Both the position numbers and the translations under genes were made by a program. DNA of 64,000 bases from Ligustrum vulgare. Lineage: Eukaryota > Streptophyta > Magnoliopsida > Lamiales > Oleaceae. A model generated the notes under the pieces. The model did no database searches. It saw nothing but the letters and a program-made list of their open reading frames with translations, and was not told the DNA's origin. The stretch is taken from assembly GCA_963555705.1 (NCBI GenBank), contig OY743170.1, positions 14,051,096 through 14,115,095 on the forward strand. The letters run 5' to 3'. Numbering within the stretch: the first letter of the stretch is position 1; the number at the start of each line of letters is the position of its first letter. This document shows, piece by piece, positions 35,051-46,206 of the stretch.

Positions 35051-35905
35051 ACCTGCATCATCCCCACCCAATATCATCCGCAAAGTCACAATTGGTCACA
35101 CAAGTAATGTTTTAGTCACAAAATTACAATTACAAATTAAATCGCAAATTTCACCACAACCCCACACCACCCAACATAACTCCACCCCACATGCAAAGTT
35201 ACAATTGGTCACACAAAGTCAAAATCCAGTCACAATTAAAAGTTTAGTTGCAACATTGACCCCACCCACCCCCACATGTCAAGTAACAGCTGGTCATACA
35301 AAGTCACAATTCGATCACAATTACAAATTAAGTTAAAAAATCCCACCCACCTCCAAAGTTACAGTTGGTCACACGAAGTCATAATTGATCACACGAGGTC
35401 ATAGTTTGATCACACAAAGTCGCAGTTAGGGTCACAGTTGGTCACACAAATTCGTAGTTAGGTCACATAAGATCACAATCTGGTCACATGAGGCCACATT
35501 CTAGTCACATATCAATCACATGAAGTCACATATAGTCACAGTTTGGTCACACAAAGTTAGAGTTTGGTCATACAAGGCCACAGTTCACTCACGCAAAGTC
35601 ACAGTTCATTCACACATAGTAATAGTTCGGTCACACAGTCATAGTTGACATAACTGTAAGTCACATCACATCATCGTCCAATGGTCATAAAAAGTTATAT
35701 ATGGTCACAACCTCTAATATAATTGGTCACATTCATTCATAATTGCTCACATATTATTTATTTATTGGTTACAACTTACTCGATTTCTTGGTCATGATTA
35801 GTCAATATTTCTTGTCACAATTACCTAATAATTGGTCACATTCCGTACTTGTCATAAGTAACACAAAGTCACATTTAGTAACTGTTTTGGTCACAATGAC
35901 TTAAT
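35051..35905 (+). repeat. Degenerate array of TGGTCACACAAAGTCACAATT units
   Basis: A motif of about 20 bp combining GGTCACA and AGTCACA with A/T-rich joints is repeated dozens of times with drift. It is densest at 35340-35650. It grows out of the AAGTGACAATTGATCACA modules to the left, so it probably arose by local slippage or unequal exchange inside the element. Confidence 0.85.
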
Positions 35906-35912
35906 AATTGGT

Positions 35913-36233
35913 AGTGATGGCAACGGGGCGGGTTCGGGTCAGGTCCTTCGGACCAATGCCCCGCCCCGCGACCCGAGAATTTAGGGGTCGGGGCTGGTCA
36001 ACCTCGTCGCCCCGATTATCAGCTCCGTTTAATTTTTTATTTTATTTTTTTCGGTATTTTTTTTTATCTTTTTCCTTATTATATTTTATTAATTTATTTA
36101 ATCGGGGGGGTTTGGGTCAGAACGGCCAATCCCACACCTGCCCCGCGACCCGCCCGGGTCGCGAAAAACCGCCCCATACCCGCCCCGTCGACTCGCGGGA
36201 CGAGTTCGGATCGAATTTTTTTGCAATATCTAG
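35913..36233. mobile_element. hAT-like MITE nested in the MULE, about 321 bp
   Basis: It starts AGTGATGGCAACGGGGCGGG. Its GC-rich ends carry GGGGCGGG/CCCGCCCC in inverted orientation around an AT-rich middle. It is flanked by TAATTGGT (35905-35912) and TAATTGAT (36234-36241), an 8-bp duplication with one mismatch, as for hAT insertion. The outermost right end is poorly conserved. Ends of the GATGGCAACGGGGCGGG kind are widespread in plants. Confidence 0.65.
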
Positions 36234-36241
36234 TAATTGAT

Positions 36242-37145
36242 CACAAACCCACCACCCACCCACCCCACCCCACCCCTCCTCAAATCCAGCCCACATCCAA
36301 CCACCCCACCCAAACCAATCACACTCCACAACGTCCCCACACCGAGATCGACCGCCTTCACCACCTGAAACCACCACACAGCACACGAGCATCACCACCC
36401 CCAACTCACAACCACCATTACCACACCACCTCTCTGTCACTGCCACCACCACAAAAAGCAACCACTAAAAAAAATGGAAGCGGTGTAGCACATATCAATC
36501 CACCAAACCTTCACCACACAGCAGTTCACTCCGCCACCAACGCCATCACCGGTTGTTTTGTAGAGAGAGGTTGGAGTTCAGAGATAAAACAACCACCACC
36601 ATCAAACAGCAGATCTGGAGCTGGTTAATTGACAGGGGAACACCACCTCCATACACTGCTTCGCGAGCCCTCCGACAGGCGACACACACTGCTTCGTCGT
36701 CCGCCACTTCCGCTGTCGATGACCACCACGACAATCTCCATCATCACCTTCACCACCACAAGCCACCTCCACAACCACCTTCACCACCACAACTTAAAAC
36801 CACCACAATGAGCCCACATTTTCAATCTACCAACCACCAAAAAAATTGCCGAAAAAATCAAAGCATACAGCCTTCGACGTCGCTGCTTCGTCAAGCAGCG
36901 GCGACACTGCTTTCGACCTCGTCTGCAGCACGACCCGCACCTGCAGCAGAGATCACCGCTGCCACCCCTGAAAGGCGGCGATCTCCCCGCTCGTCGCCGG
37001 TAGACTGGGTAGGTATACAGAGAGAGAGAGAGGTGTGGTCGGTTGAGAGAGATCGAGAGTGGTCGCCAGCATGTGGAGAGAGAGAGAAGAGCCGCGGTTG
37101 TGATTGTGAGAGTGAGATATGTGTAGTTTATTTTGATTTTTAAGA
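36242..37145 (+). other. CACC-rich and GA-rich right part of the MULE
   Basis: It is rich in CCACCACC and ends in GAGAGA tracts (about 37020-37090). The 196-residue ORF at 36553-37143 is His/Pro/Ser/Arg-rich and looks compositional. It could be a worn captured gene fragment, but I recognise nothing in it. Confidence 0.5.
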
Positions 37146-37279
37146 ATATATTATTTAATTAATAAATGTTAATTAGGTAATTATAGTTAGCACCTGATTT
37201 TTAGAAAAGAAACTTTTCCACCTTATTTTTAAAAATGATCTTAAAATGTAGACCTCCATGTAATTTTCCCTATTTTTAT

Positions 37280-37690
37280 TGCTTCCCAATTTATTTTTAT
37301 TTTTTTCAAACTCTTTCAAGAAATTACACAGTTTGCCAGATTAATTTGGCTTTGACCATTTCTCTTCCCTCCTAATGTAATGCTTAATTATTGCTCTCAC
37401 AAGAAAACTGCGGCCATTAATTAAATAAATTATTTGAATCCGCTATACACTCTCATATGATCGTATATATGTGGGTTTTTTTATATATATATATATTTGC
37501 AATGATGTTTGAGATAATGAAAGATTAATAATAAAATTTGTAGAATCATTAAACGCTCCAAATTTAATGCAGGAGAAGAATGTGAATTCAAATATGCTAC
37601 TCTTCCGAACTCCGCTGTTTTCTATATTTGGGATCCACGAGAAGACACTCAATCTTGACTCTAATAATAGAATATTTCGCTAGGTATGGA
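37280..37690. repeat. Second copy of the dispersed direct repeat
   Basis: It matches blocks of 32276-33010 in the same order: CCTCCTAATGTAATGC, GAATCATTAAACGCTCCAAA, and a GAGAAGACACTCAAT region. It lacks the Stowaway-like MITE, so that insertion happened after the two copies separated. Confidence 0.6.
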
Positions 37691-37811
37691 TGGGATAATG
37701 GAATTAGTCCTCCTAAATTGGACTTGAAATTGTTGTAAAAGAGAGTTGACCTCACCTTGGGCGATTCTAATTCAAATTGACTTACTAAGCTCTAAATATA
37801 TATATTTTTTA

Positions 37812-37962
37812 GGGCATGTTTGGTAATGGAAAAAAATTTCGATTTTTTCTAAAACTCAATTTCAATCCATTCTATTGGACTCATAACCTTACATACTTTT
37901 CGACCACTTTTCAACTATGCATTCCTCCAAAATCTTTTTTTCTTCCATTACCCAACATGCTC
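37812..37962. mobile_element. Tourist-type (PIF/Harbinger) MITE, 151 bp
   Basis: The left end is GGGCATGTTTGGTAATGG. The right end, in reverse complement, is GAGCATGTTGGGTAATGG. TTA flanks both sides (37809-37811 and 37963-37965), the target duplication of this superfamily. It could be mobilised only by a Harbinger transposase elsewhere; the one at 5.5-9.5 kb is broken. Confidence 0.88.
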
Positions 37963-37975
37963 TTAATAATCTAGC

Positions 37976-38700
37976 TGTGAATAATATAAGTTTGACCCAA
38001 CAAAGCTAGAGGAGGTGAATAAGTATATTATGCAGAAGTAAAATTAAAAAATTCACTAATTATTGTTTCTAGATGAACAAGTTTAATCAAATTAAATTGT
38101 AATTAATTAATCGATCAAGCATATAGATGGAAGTCATAAAAGTAAATCAACACAAGATATGTTGACGAAGGTAAATCTCTTGAGGAACTCTTCAAAAAAG
38201 AAAGATATGTTTTACTAGCGCTCCTTGCTAGTAAAACATCCAATAAAAAAGATTTAACATATAGTTGGTCTTATTGACTCTTACCATTCAACGTGAAAAT
38301 CACCGCAGAACCCCTTCAATTGTGCTTCCAGCACTTTTCAGCAACTTTGTTCTTCTTTCCCTCCTTGTGTGGATCACCAAGAACGAACATTGTTCTTCTC
38401 CATTTTGAATTCAAGCTATCTTTCTCGAACTTCAGAACTCTAAAAGATTATTGGCAAATGAATTTTATTTTTTTTTTTGGTGTTTTATCTCTAATATTTT
38501 TGTTTTGTTCTCGTGGTTGAGTCAAGAAAATTGTAGAATTCATGTTTGATCTTGTACATGATGTTCTCTTGAATGAATAGAGGTTTTAACACACGTTTGG
38601 GACAAAATATGGCTTGGGTGTCGTACAAAGGCCAAAAATTGCGAAATACGGTCTGGCCAAATAACACGGGCACTCGAGCACCCATCGAGATTTATTCTTC
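37976..38700 (-). repeat. 3' LTR (alignable part) of a minus-strand LTR element
   Basis: It starts TGTGAATAATATAAG and matches 40656-41370 in the same order, for example ATTATTGTTTCTAGATGAAC, CACAAGATATGTT, CTTCAATTGT.C.TCCAGCAC, and GTACAAAGGCCAAAAAT. The copies lose similarity after about 38700, so the inner LTR edge is not fixed. Confidence 0.8.
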
Positions 38701-39711
38701 TTCTAAAATCGCTTGACGAGTGATCGTCTGTATTTAAGTCATAACTTTCTTTCTCAATGTTCGATTGAGAAGATTCAAAGTGCATTGCAAATCTAATACA
38801 AGGGGCTATAATTCTTCTAGGAAGTAGCCATTTTTCAATTTGGTGAGCAAATGTCTTATGTGCGTGCAAATCTAATTTAGTGAGCATATGTAATGTATTT
38901 CTATCTTATGTGCAAATTTTTCTTCATCTTAATTACTAGAATCATAAAGACTTCGAATAAAAGTATAAGATGTATCTTTCTTTTTATATCGGCATATAGT
39001 TAAAATATTTTGAATTGCAACATATTTTTCTTTTTGGGGAATATGCTAAAACTTAGGTCAATTTGTTAAAGGTCATTTCATATTTAAGGTCACATCACCA
39101 CACAGATGACTGTCATCCCAAATATCACACATGAGGTCAATAATCATCAAAAGAACTTAATATGTGCAATGCAAATGATACATGAAGAATCATATATCAA
39201 GCTGTATTCCAAACAAGTTCCAAACAAAATAAATAAAAACTTTTATTCAAAATTAATAAATTTTACTAGTACTTGATCACAAAATAACATGTTAACTGAT
39301 ATCACTTTAAAGCGTTATATCAAATATTTGTTTTCCATTTTTTAATAAAGAAATAACGTAAAACGAATGAGACAAGGAAAAAGTTTGAGTGCATAAATGA
39401 ATAGGTAGATATCATAAATAATGCAAATGGATACACATATAGACCTACCCAATGAGGTACACAAATGCTATTACATTTAAAACAACACTCTAATTCAATG
39501 CATCTCTTTAACTTGTGAGTTCACTCTCTTTTGCTCAAATCATATTAGAAGAAGATGTCATCTTAGTCAAACAAATCATCATATTAGTCCACTGTCTTAC
39601 TTGATTAGTCAAGAATCTAACTTCAATAGTGAGATCTTTTATGTTATTCCTAACAAATGGCTTAAGGCATCTAAGTTTAATTTTACCTAACTCGCTACAT
39701 TTTGTGACAAG

Positions 39712-40380
39712 TTAGAGTGAATCTAGGAATAATTCTAGGTCTTCAGGTTTGAACATTGGGTTCAAGAAACCTATGTTACACCAATAATTTATTTGTATAT
39801 TCTTAGACTTGATAGAAATAAGGACAAACATGGTTTTACATGGATGTTTGAGTACTAGTTTCCTTATATCGTAAACCTCCTTTATTCCCTCTTGTTTGTT
39901 CAATTCCAAGATATTGTCAAGCTTCTTTGATCCACCAAAGAAACTTTGAAGTTGTGCATTGGATTTATCCAGTTCACTCTCCAAAGTTTAAACCTTCTTT
40001 TCTATGAACTCTTTCTCAGCATTCAAATCATACAATTTTCTAGTTAATTCCTTGAGTTTTCTCACATGAATCTCCATTTCTAATTCAAGATTATATAATT
40101 TCTTAATGGTGGAGCTCCTGACTTTCTCCAACTTAAGACTCTCTTTAAACATCAGATCATAAGCCCCATAAATATCCCGCTCATCTTTTGATTTTTCCTT
40201 TGAAGAGTAAGATTTCTCTATATCCTTAAATCTCTCATTATCCTCTACATGCTCACTCTTAACCATAGAGGGAAACGTCATATAATTCACACTCTCATAT
40301 GTAGTTTCTAGAATATCACAATTTTCTTTAGCAATCACATACATAGATACAAGCTTAAAGTCTTCAAAGGAAATAGCCAT
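39712..40380 (-). pseudogene. Copia-like gag fragment, coiled-coil part
   Basis: The frame opens with MAISFEDFKLV at 40380 and runs for 223 codons, broken by one in-frame TAA at 39988-39990. The middle is strongly charged and heptad-like (LELEMEIHVRKLKELTRKLY). It leads into ESELDKSNAQLQSFFGGSKK and LDNILE, resembling the coiled-coil gag region of SIRE-like copia elements. It lies 260 bp downstream of the primer-binding site, as gag should. Protease, integrase and RT are absent between the LTRs (only about 1.9 kb of interior), so this is a gag-only derivative that would have needed helper proteins. Confidence 0.6.
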
Positions 40381-40641
40381 AAAGATGTCATGTGTACTTT
40401 TATTATTACTATTATACTAAGTTAATTCATCTTTTGTCCAAGTGAAAACGTGAGTAGAGATATACGAAATATGGTAGATGGGTTGTCCAACCTTTAACTA
40501 CACTAACTCATACTCGTTCATCTACAGATTTAAAGAAAGCTTTCATTCAACCTTCGAGAAGGCATATGGTTCCATCAAAGTAAGGAGGTATAGATAATGA
40601 CAGACTCGTTTACATAATATTGGGCCAAGAATCGAAATTAA

Positions 40642-40653
40642 ACTTTGATACCA
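40642..40653 (-). other. Primer-binding site of the minus-strand LTR element
   Basis: On the minus strand TGGTATCAAAGT lies two bases after the LTR end (40656). It is a near match to the initiator-tRNA-Met site and sets the element's orientation. Confidence 0.75.
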
Positions 40654-40655
40654 CT

Positions 40656-41370
40656 TGTGAATAATCTAAGTTCAACCCAATTAATACCTAGAGAATGGTG
40701 AATATATATAATATGCAGAATTAAAATAAAAATTAATAACAAGCAACAAGTCACTAATTATTGTTTCTAGATGAACAAGATTAATCAAATAAAATCCTAA
40801 TGAATCAATCAAGCATGACGATCAAAGAAATAAATGTAAACCAACACAAGATATGTTAACTAGTAAAAGATCCATTAGAAAATATTCAACTTACAATTGG
40901 TCCAAATACAGCTAAACCTTAGTAAACTCTAAACACTCAACCAGAAATTAAGCGAAGAACCTCTTCAATTGTACATCCAGCACTTTTAATCAAATTTGAA
41001 CTTCTTTCCCTCAGTGTGGATCACAAAAAAAGAACATCGTTCTTCTCAAACTAGACTCCGGATTCCTTTCTTGATCTTCAGAACCCTGAGAATTATTTGT
41101 AAATGATTTGTTTTAGGTGTTTCATATTTGATGTTTTGTGTTTTGATCTTGTGATTGAGTCAAGAGAATTATAAGAATTATAGAATTAGTATGTTCTCTT
41201 AAGTGAATATAGGATTAAAACACTTTTGAGATGAAATATGGCTTGAGTATTTATAATATAAATGTTTGAGATCACATGTGAATGTACAAAGGCCAAAAAT
41301 CACGAAAAAGGGTTTGGCTGAGTAACATGGGCTCTCGATCATACATCGAACAACCATAGAGTTTCCTTAC
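40656..41370 (-). repeat. 5' LTR (alignable part) of the minus-strand LTR element
   Basis: It starts on the plus strand with TGTGAATAATCTAAG and matches 37976-38700. Similarity is modest with many differences, so the insertion is old. The far edge is not resolved; it may reach about 41570. Confidence 0.78.
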
Positions 41371-41749
41371 TATACGAAAATTGTGTCTCAACCTGTGACT
41401 GAGAAATTGGAGCTTAACATGTATGACTTTTGAATACTCCTTTGACTTTTGAATATTACTTCTTGATTATACTTTGACTTCTTTCAAAGACACTTTTAAT
41501 ATTCAATAACTTAACTCCATATACAACTTGATAACATTACTTTCGAACAAGAAATTATCAATACACGTTAGAGCTAACATAGTTAAAGATCGTACCACAG
41601 ATATTCTTATTTGTATTTTTTATCCATCGATTTATCTGTTTCAGCAACTAGATAAGCAAATGATTACTTCTATCAACAACTACAAGGGCGGATCCAGTCG
41701 GCGGCAAGCTCTCGTGGCCGAGATAGCTGGATCCGCCGGCAAGTCTGAG

Positions 41750-41781
<32 letters not shown>

Positions 41782-42073
41782 TTGTCCATTTGATTTTGAA
41801 CCCAAACTTCAACTCTTAAATCTTGTTTTTCTTGTAGTGGGAACATCCGGAGCCAGCAACTTCATTGAAGTTAGAAGAATAATTGGCAACAGAGTTACAG
41901 GAACGTTGCAGCTTGTCTGCAACTCTGTTAAACGGTAGGTAGAAGATGAAGATCTCAACATGTGGGCCACTAGTCTGGGCTGCTTCTTTTTTTTTTTTTA
42001 ATCATTTGGGCCCTAATAAAGGGGCCCATCAATTGCCCAAAATGAAGTAGGCTTCCACTTCCTGATGATTTTG

Positions 42074-42107
<34 letters not shown>
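41750..42107 (+). repeat. Poly-T tracts
   Basis: Long T homopolymers lie at about 41750-41774 and 42076-42107, with a shorter one near 41990-41999. The second is followed by sequence of the AGGCAAAAACCCACC type. These could be reversed poly-A tails of short retroelements, but no element bodies were recognised. Confidence 0.8.
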
Positions 42108-42109
<2 letters not shown>

Positions 42110-42479
42110 GAAATTAGGCAAAAACCCACCCCGGATGCAAACAATCTGAAATTTGACACCCACAAATATTTATTCTAAAATTTGCCATCCCCATATAAGA
42201 CTATTGTATAAATATCACCCAATAAAAATAAATAAAAAATATACATATGAATATTATATATAATTTACAGTATATTTTAAAATTTAAAGCTGAAAAAGTA
42301 ATATACATACATTAACAAAATATGAGGAAAATATGGGGAATCCTGGCTAATTAGAGTCTTGATTTCACTCACAAAATTAAGGGGGAATAACAACCAATTT
42401 CAAAACATAAATTCACCGCTTCACCAATTTAAAAACAGAATTACTGTGTTCTTGCACAATTGAGATGTGAAGGGAGTTA

Positions 42480-43010
42480 CAGAGTTTTTTTTTATAGAGG
42501 ATGCCGAAACGAGATGCAGCTTCTTAATGCTCTTGTGTCTGGTTTAATTCAAAATGATGAAGCCGCTGATCTCTTATTTAAGTATGGGAAAAGGGGTGAC
42601 AAGAAAGATGAGTTCACGCTTATAGTACTTTTATTGCTGGTTACAGTCAAAAAGGAAGTGTTGAGGATGCTCCATGTCTTTTTTATCAAGCACCAGTTCG
42701 TTGTAACAAGGAAAAGTGGGGGATAGTTGAGGTTTGAAACTTGAAAGAAATGTGGTGTTTTGAAATTCTATGATTATGTGCTATATCAAAGCTGGAGATA
42801 TTTTTCTACAAGGAATCTGATGGAGAATCAAGATACATTTTAATGGAACATAGTGATTAGTGGCTATGTTCATGTGTTGGATATGGAAGAGACGACAAAA
42901 TTAAGTCTTCTCAGAAATGCCAAATTCTGATACATTGTCCTCGATTTTGATAATCTCGAGCTTCACACAGGTAGGGAATATGGAACTTGCTCACAATTTC
43001 TTTGAGTTAA
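42480..43010 (+). pseudogene. Pentatricopeptide repeat (PPR) protein fragment, broken
   Basis: Several PLS-type PPR units can be read across frame changes: RMPKRDA then LLNALVSGLIQNDEA (42500-42570); DKKDEFTLI; LERNVV stop NSMIMCYIKAGDI (42735-42800); MPNSDTLS (42915-42940); and VGNMELAHNFFE (42970-43007). PPR proteins bind RNA in mitochondria or plastids and act in editing, splicing or stability. At least five stops or shifts and loss of both ends make this a pseudogene. It lies inside the possible hAT-like element, so it may have been captured, or may simply be a local relic. Confidence 0.85.
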
Positions 43011-44959
43011 GTTAATGCAATTATGCAACCAAATTACTTGTACAAACTTGAGCAATAAAGAAATTATTAGGTTACCGAGTAGGAATGATCCGATAAGGAA
43101 GATGATGCTAATAGGCGAGATGATGGTCGCCTTCTGCTTATGAACGCAACGCACAAGTCTAACCCGCCCACCATGGAAATCACAATGTAGCCTGTGGCAT
43201 CTTCAATAGTTGATTGATCATCTCCAATGTCCATGCCTGTGGAATATTAATTTACATACGTGCTTTGATGATCAAATTCGATTCCAAGGAAAATAATAGC
43301 CATACATTTTCCCATCAATTAAAACCAAGGAAAAAATCCAGAGGATCTTAAGACCATTTTCTAATTCAAATTAGTTTCAAAATCATCCATTATAAAGTTT
43401 CTTCACTTTTCTATTTAGTTCTTTATTGGAGTCCATATGCATCTTCTTTTTTTCTTTTAAATATTTATGCTTATTTTTTTATTGCACGAGGAGAAATTTC
43501 CTAGTCTGTATACACTCTCTTGAAGTATTTTGCTATGCAATCAACATAAATCCTTGCAATATTAAAAGAGTATCAGACCTTTTATGGAGCAAAATCTGGT
43601 AACATTTCATGTCTTAATCACATATTCATCGGAGAGAGAAATCTGGTAACATTTTCATGTCTTAATCAATTAAGTTTTGACTTATCTTTCGATGTCATCA
43701 ATATACAAGTTCTAGCATAAAACTTCAGATTTCATAAATACTCTAATGCTCTACAGTCATTATCTCTAATCTATAACAGTAACATTCCATCAGCAACTAT
43801 AACAATGATGCAACCAAATCACTGCATATAATCATCAACAACTAGTAATTCAATCAAATTCAAATTGCACGGACACTTGTATTAATATATGAGTATCAAC
43901 TTACTGTCCTCTTTCTGGCTATCTCAACAATTTTTTTAAGTTAAAGTTGAAACTACTATTGCACCATCAATAATTTTTTTAGTTTGTTATTCTAGATTAA
44001 GTCTTTAATTTTTAAGTGATATGGAAATTTTAACGCTTCTAACTTTTGATTATTTTCTAGTTCTTTTTTTTCCCCAAAATGTTATTGCAAAAACATATGG
44101 ACACCGCGTTAAAGTTTTAAGATTAGTAAACCTCGATGGAATAGGAAAAGTCGAGATCAAACTCCATTACTTTTCTCCCTCTCAAGTCGAGGTTTTAGGA
44201 TCAGTAATTTGACTTCTTTAACTATGTGTGCATCATTGTACCTTAATTATCAATTATTAACACACCTAAGTTCGCAACTCTTCAATGAAACATTAATGGA
44301 CTCAGTTGCAGTTCTCAACTGCAATCTGTGCCTCCTCATGTCACCAAAATTAGTCAGGTTGCGAATTTGAAATAGGAGGCAATCTACAACAAGACTCTCA
44401 AAATAGTATACTAAGATATGTTGATGAAATTGAACCTTCGATTTAATCAATTTTGTGCTTTATATAGGCTTTTGCTTTGGATCTTGAATACACATATGCA
44501 TGGAAGTGCAATCTACCTAACAAATTTGAAAATCTCTTGATGACAACTTGGAATTCAACCACTTTATGCACGTATGTTATGGATACAAAAAGAATAGCAA
44601 TGCTAATTCGAATACATATATGACATCATTTTCTTGATCTTCTTTGGTAAGAATCCTAGTATCAACCACATATTTTTTGGTATCAGTCACATATATTCGT
44701 GTGTCTTCATCATGATATAAGCTTACACTCTTATCTTTGTACTGGTAGTGTATATGAGGAAAAATTAGTCTCAAGTATCAATATAGGTTTTTGTTTAGGT
44801 TATGGTAATGCTGTTAAGACCATAGCAACTGACTAAAACTTTAACAAAAACTTTAACAAATGGGTTTGATCAGGATTTAGTTGAATGCATTTTCCCGTGA
44901 TACCTCTTTTAATTCACTATTATATTATGATCTTGACTTTTGTTGGCTTATATTCCGGA
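43011..44959. other. AT-rich stretch without recognisable genes
   Basis: No coding sequence is recognised. The minus strand at 43240-43080 has a plausible acceptor and an open frame starting GMDIGDDQSTIED, but I cannot place it in a family. Confidence 0.5.
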
Positions 44960-45493
44960 ATTGCTTCCATGTCAAGCATCATGGTCGTCTTAGACACAAG
45001 TGTATTGCAATGATGTGGACATCGCCCGGATAACCTTCTTCACCATCGTCGGAATAATACTTGAAAGTAATTCATGGATTTTCACCTTGTTTATATTCAA
45101 AAACTTCCCAAATAACCTTGTCACATCCCTTATGTCCACCATGGAGACTGGTGGCTTATTGATTGTCAAAGAGTATTCAACGCCAATTAATCGGAATTTC
45201 TCATCTTTGATCCTGTTTGCTACTCGGCCAACAATGCAGCCAAGAAAAGGTGAAGCACCTTTCAGATGGGGTTCAAGTGTGTTAAATCCAAGAACAACAT
45301 CAGCCAATACCCCATCTTTTTCCGGCACTAAAAAGGAAGTAATTGTGAGACCATAAATGGAGACGTTAACTTTCATGGTACATTGTTGAGTTAACAAAAA
45401 ACCTTTGCTTCCGCCATTAAAAAAACTTACAGCTTTGCTGAGAATTATTTGATGGATGTGGAGAAGTAGATTGACACGGTTTTCAGAGGCCAT
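44960..45493 (-). pseudogene. Aldose 1-epimerase (galactose mutarotase) fragment
   Basis: The frame from ATG 45493 contains KVNVSIYGLTITSFLVPEKD, ADVVLGFNTLEPHLKG, PFLGCIVGRVANRIKDEKF and YSLTINKPP, the N-terminal third of a plant aldose 1-epimerase. These enzymes interconvert alpha and beta anomers of hexoses. After INKPP a frame change is needed to follow SLHGGHKGCDKVIWEVF and then ITFKYYSDDGEEGYPGDV. Between these, the usual Trp codon is TGA. The family's HGG catalytic region lies in the shifted part. Homology ends near 44960, so the last two thirds of the enzyme (about 330 residues in full) are missing. Confidence 0.88.
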
Positions 45494-46206
45494 GGGTTAC
45501 ATGGAATAAGCAGGATAACTTATTGACCTTATGGTTATAGTAAATAATGGGAGGTTACAAGGAATAATTAGGATAACTTATTGGTGCTTTCATAACTACT
45601 TGTGATTACCATTAATGATTTTTGAATTTTTTGGATATGCATAAGTTACATCCACGTTTTTCATAACTGACTATTTAAAATTAAATTGATTTTTTTCTTA
45701 CTTATCCACTATAATTAAACATGACATTTTCACAAATTGTTTAATTCTAGATGGCATTTTCAAAGATGATTTTTTTAGTGTGATAAATACCAAAATAAGG
45801 TTTCATGCATGGGTATCACTCAAAAAACCCCTTTTTTTTCTCATTTGGATTTTCGAGACTTGACTTGTTTGAGTTTTCGGGTGCCAAGACTTGACTTGTT
45901 AATGTAAACATGAGATTGATTAAAAAAGTGTATTAGATTTTTATTGGGATTGGCATTTGGATAGTATACTAGTAATATGATTATAGGTCATATTTACGTT
46001 TAATTTATCTTGCTTGTTATTGATTTTGGAGTTGAATATATTAGAAATCAAGCTTAGAATTTGCCAAAAACTTGACCCCGATTATAAACAAAAATAACAA
46101 AATGCGTATAAACGATTTCGCTATTGCTATTGTTGACGGTTGAAATTCAACGATCAATGGTCAATGACCGCTCTAACTGACAAAGAATCCTAGATCCGTC
46201 CCTGAG

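Larger units (their letters stand above)
34002..37270. mobile_element. Mutator-like (MULE) non-autonomous element, 3.27 kb
   Basis: The terminal 79-80 bases are co-linear inverted repeats. The left begins GGAAAAAGTACAT and ends TTCTTTTAAAAATCAGGTG. The right, in reverse complement, begins GGGAAAATTACAT and ends TTCTTTTCTAAAAATCAGGTG minus small differences. The flanks are TATTTTTAC (33993-34001) and TATTTTTAT (37271-37279), a 9-bp target duplication with one mismatch, which is diagnostic of Mutator-type insertion. There is no transposase. The interior is C-rich and G-poor on the plus strand, carries a GGTCACA-type array and a nested MITE, and ends with GA-rich sequence. Confidence 0.82.
41682..46206. 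mobile_element. Possible hAT-like element carrying gene fragments
   Basis: The left end reads ACAAGGGCGGATCCAG and the right end, in reverse complement, CTCAGGGACGGATCTAGG, so the edges share an inverted GGRCGGATCYAG. The flanks are CAACAACT (41674-41681) and CAACAACC (46207-46214), a possible 8-bp duplication with one mismatch. A further inverted copy of GGATCCGCC lies at 41730-41738. Inside are a PPR pseudogene on the plus strand and an aldose 1-epimerase fragment on the minus strand, but no transposase. Boundaries rest on short matches and could be coincidental. Confidence 0.4.

Noticed and set aside
35051..35905. GGTCACA array considered as a regulatory array (bHLH or TGA-type sites)
   Set aside because: The motif drifts too much and grows out of a longer noncoding module, so slippage is more likely than selection.
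36553..37143. 196-residue ORF rich in His, Pro and Ser
   Set aside because: It lies in a CACC- and GA-rich part of a transposon. Composition explains it, and overlapping ORFs on the other strand are equally long.
39000..39700. Possible polypurine tract and zinc knuckle of the minus-strand LTR element
   Set aside because: Candidate pyrimidine tracts exist near 38978 and 39027 but none abuts a defined LTR edge, and no CCHC motif can be read.
43075..43245. Minus-strand exon-like frame starting GMDIGDDQSTIED after a good acceptor
   Set aside because: I could not place it in a family, and it has no partner exons. It could be a piece of a captured gene, but the evidence is too thin to list as one.
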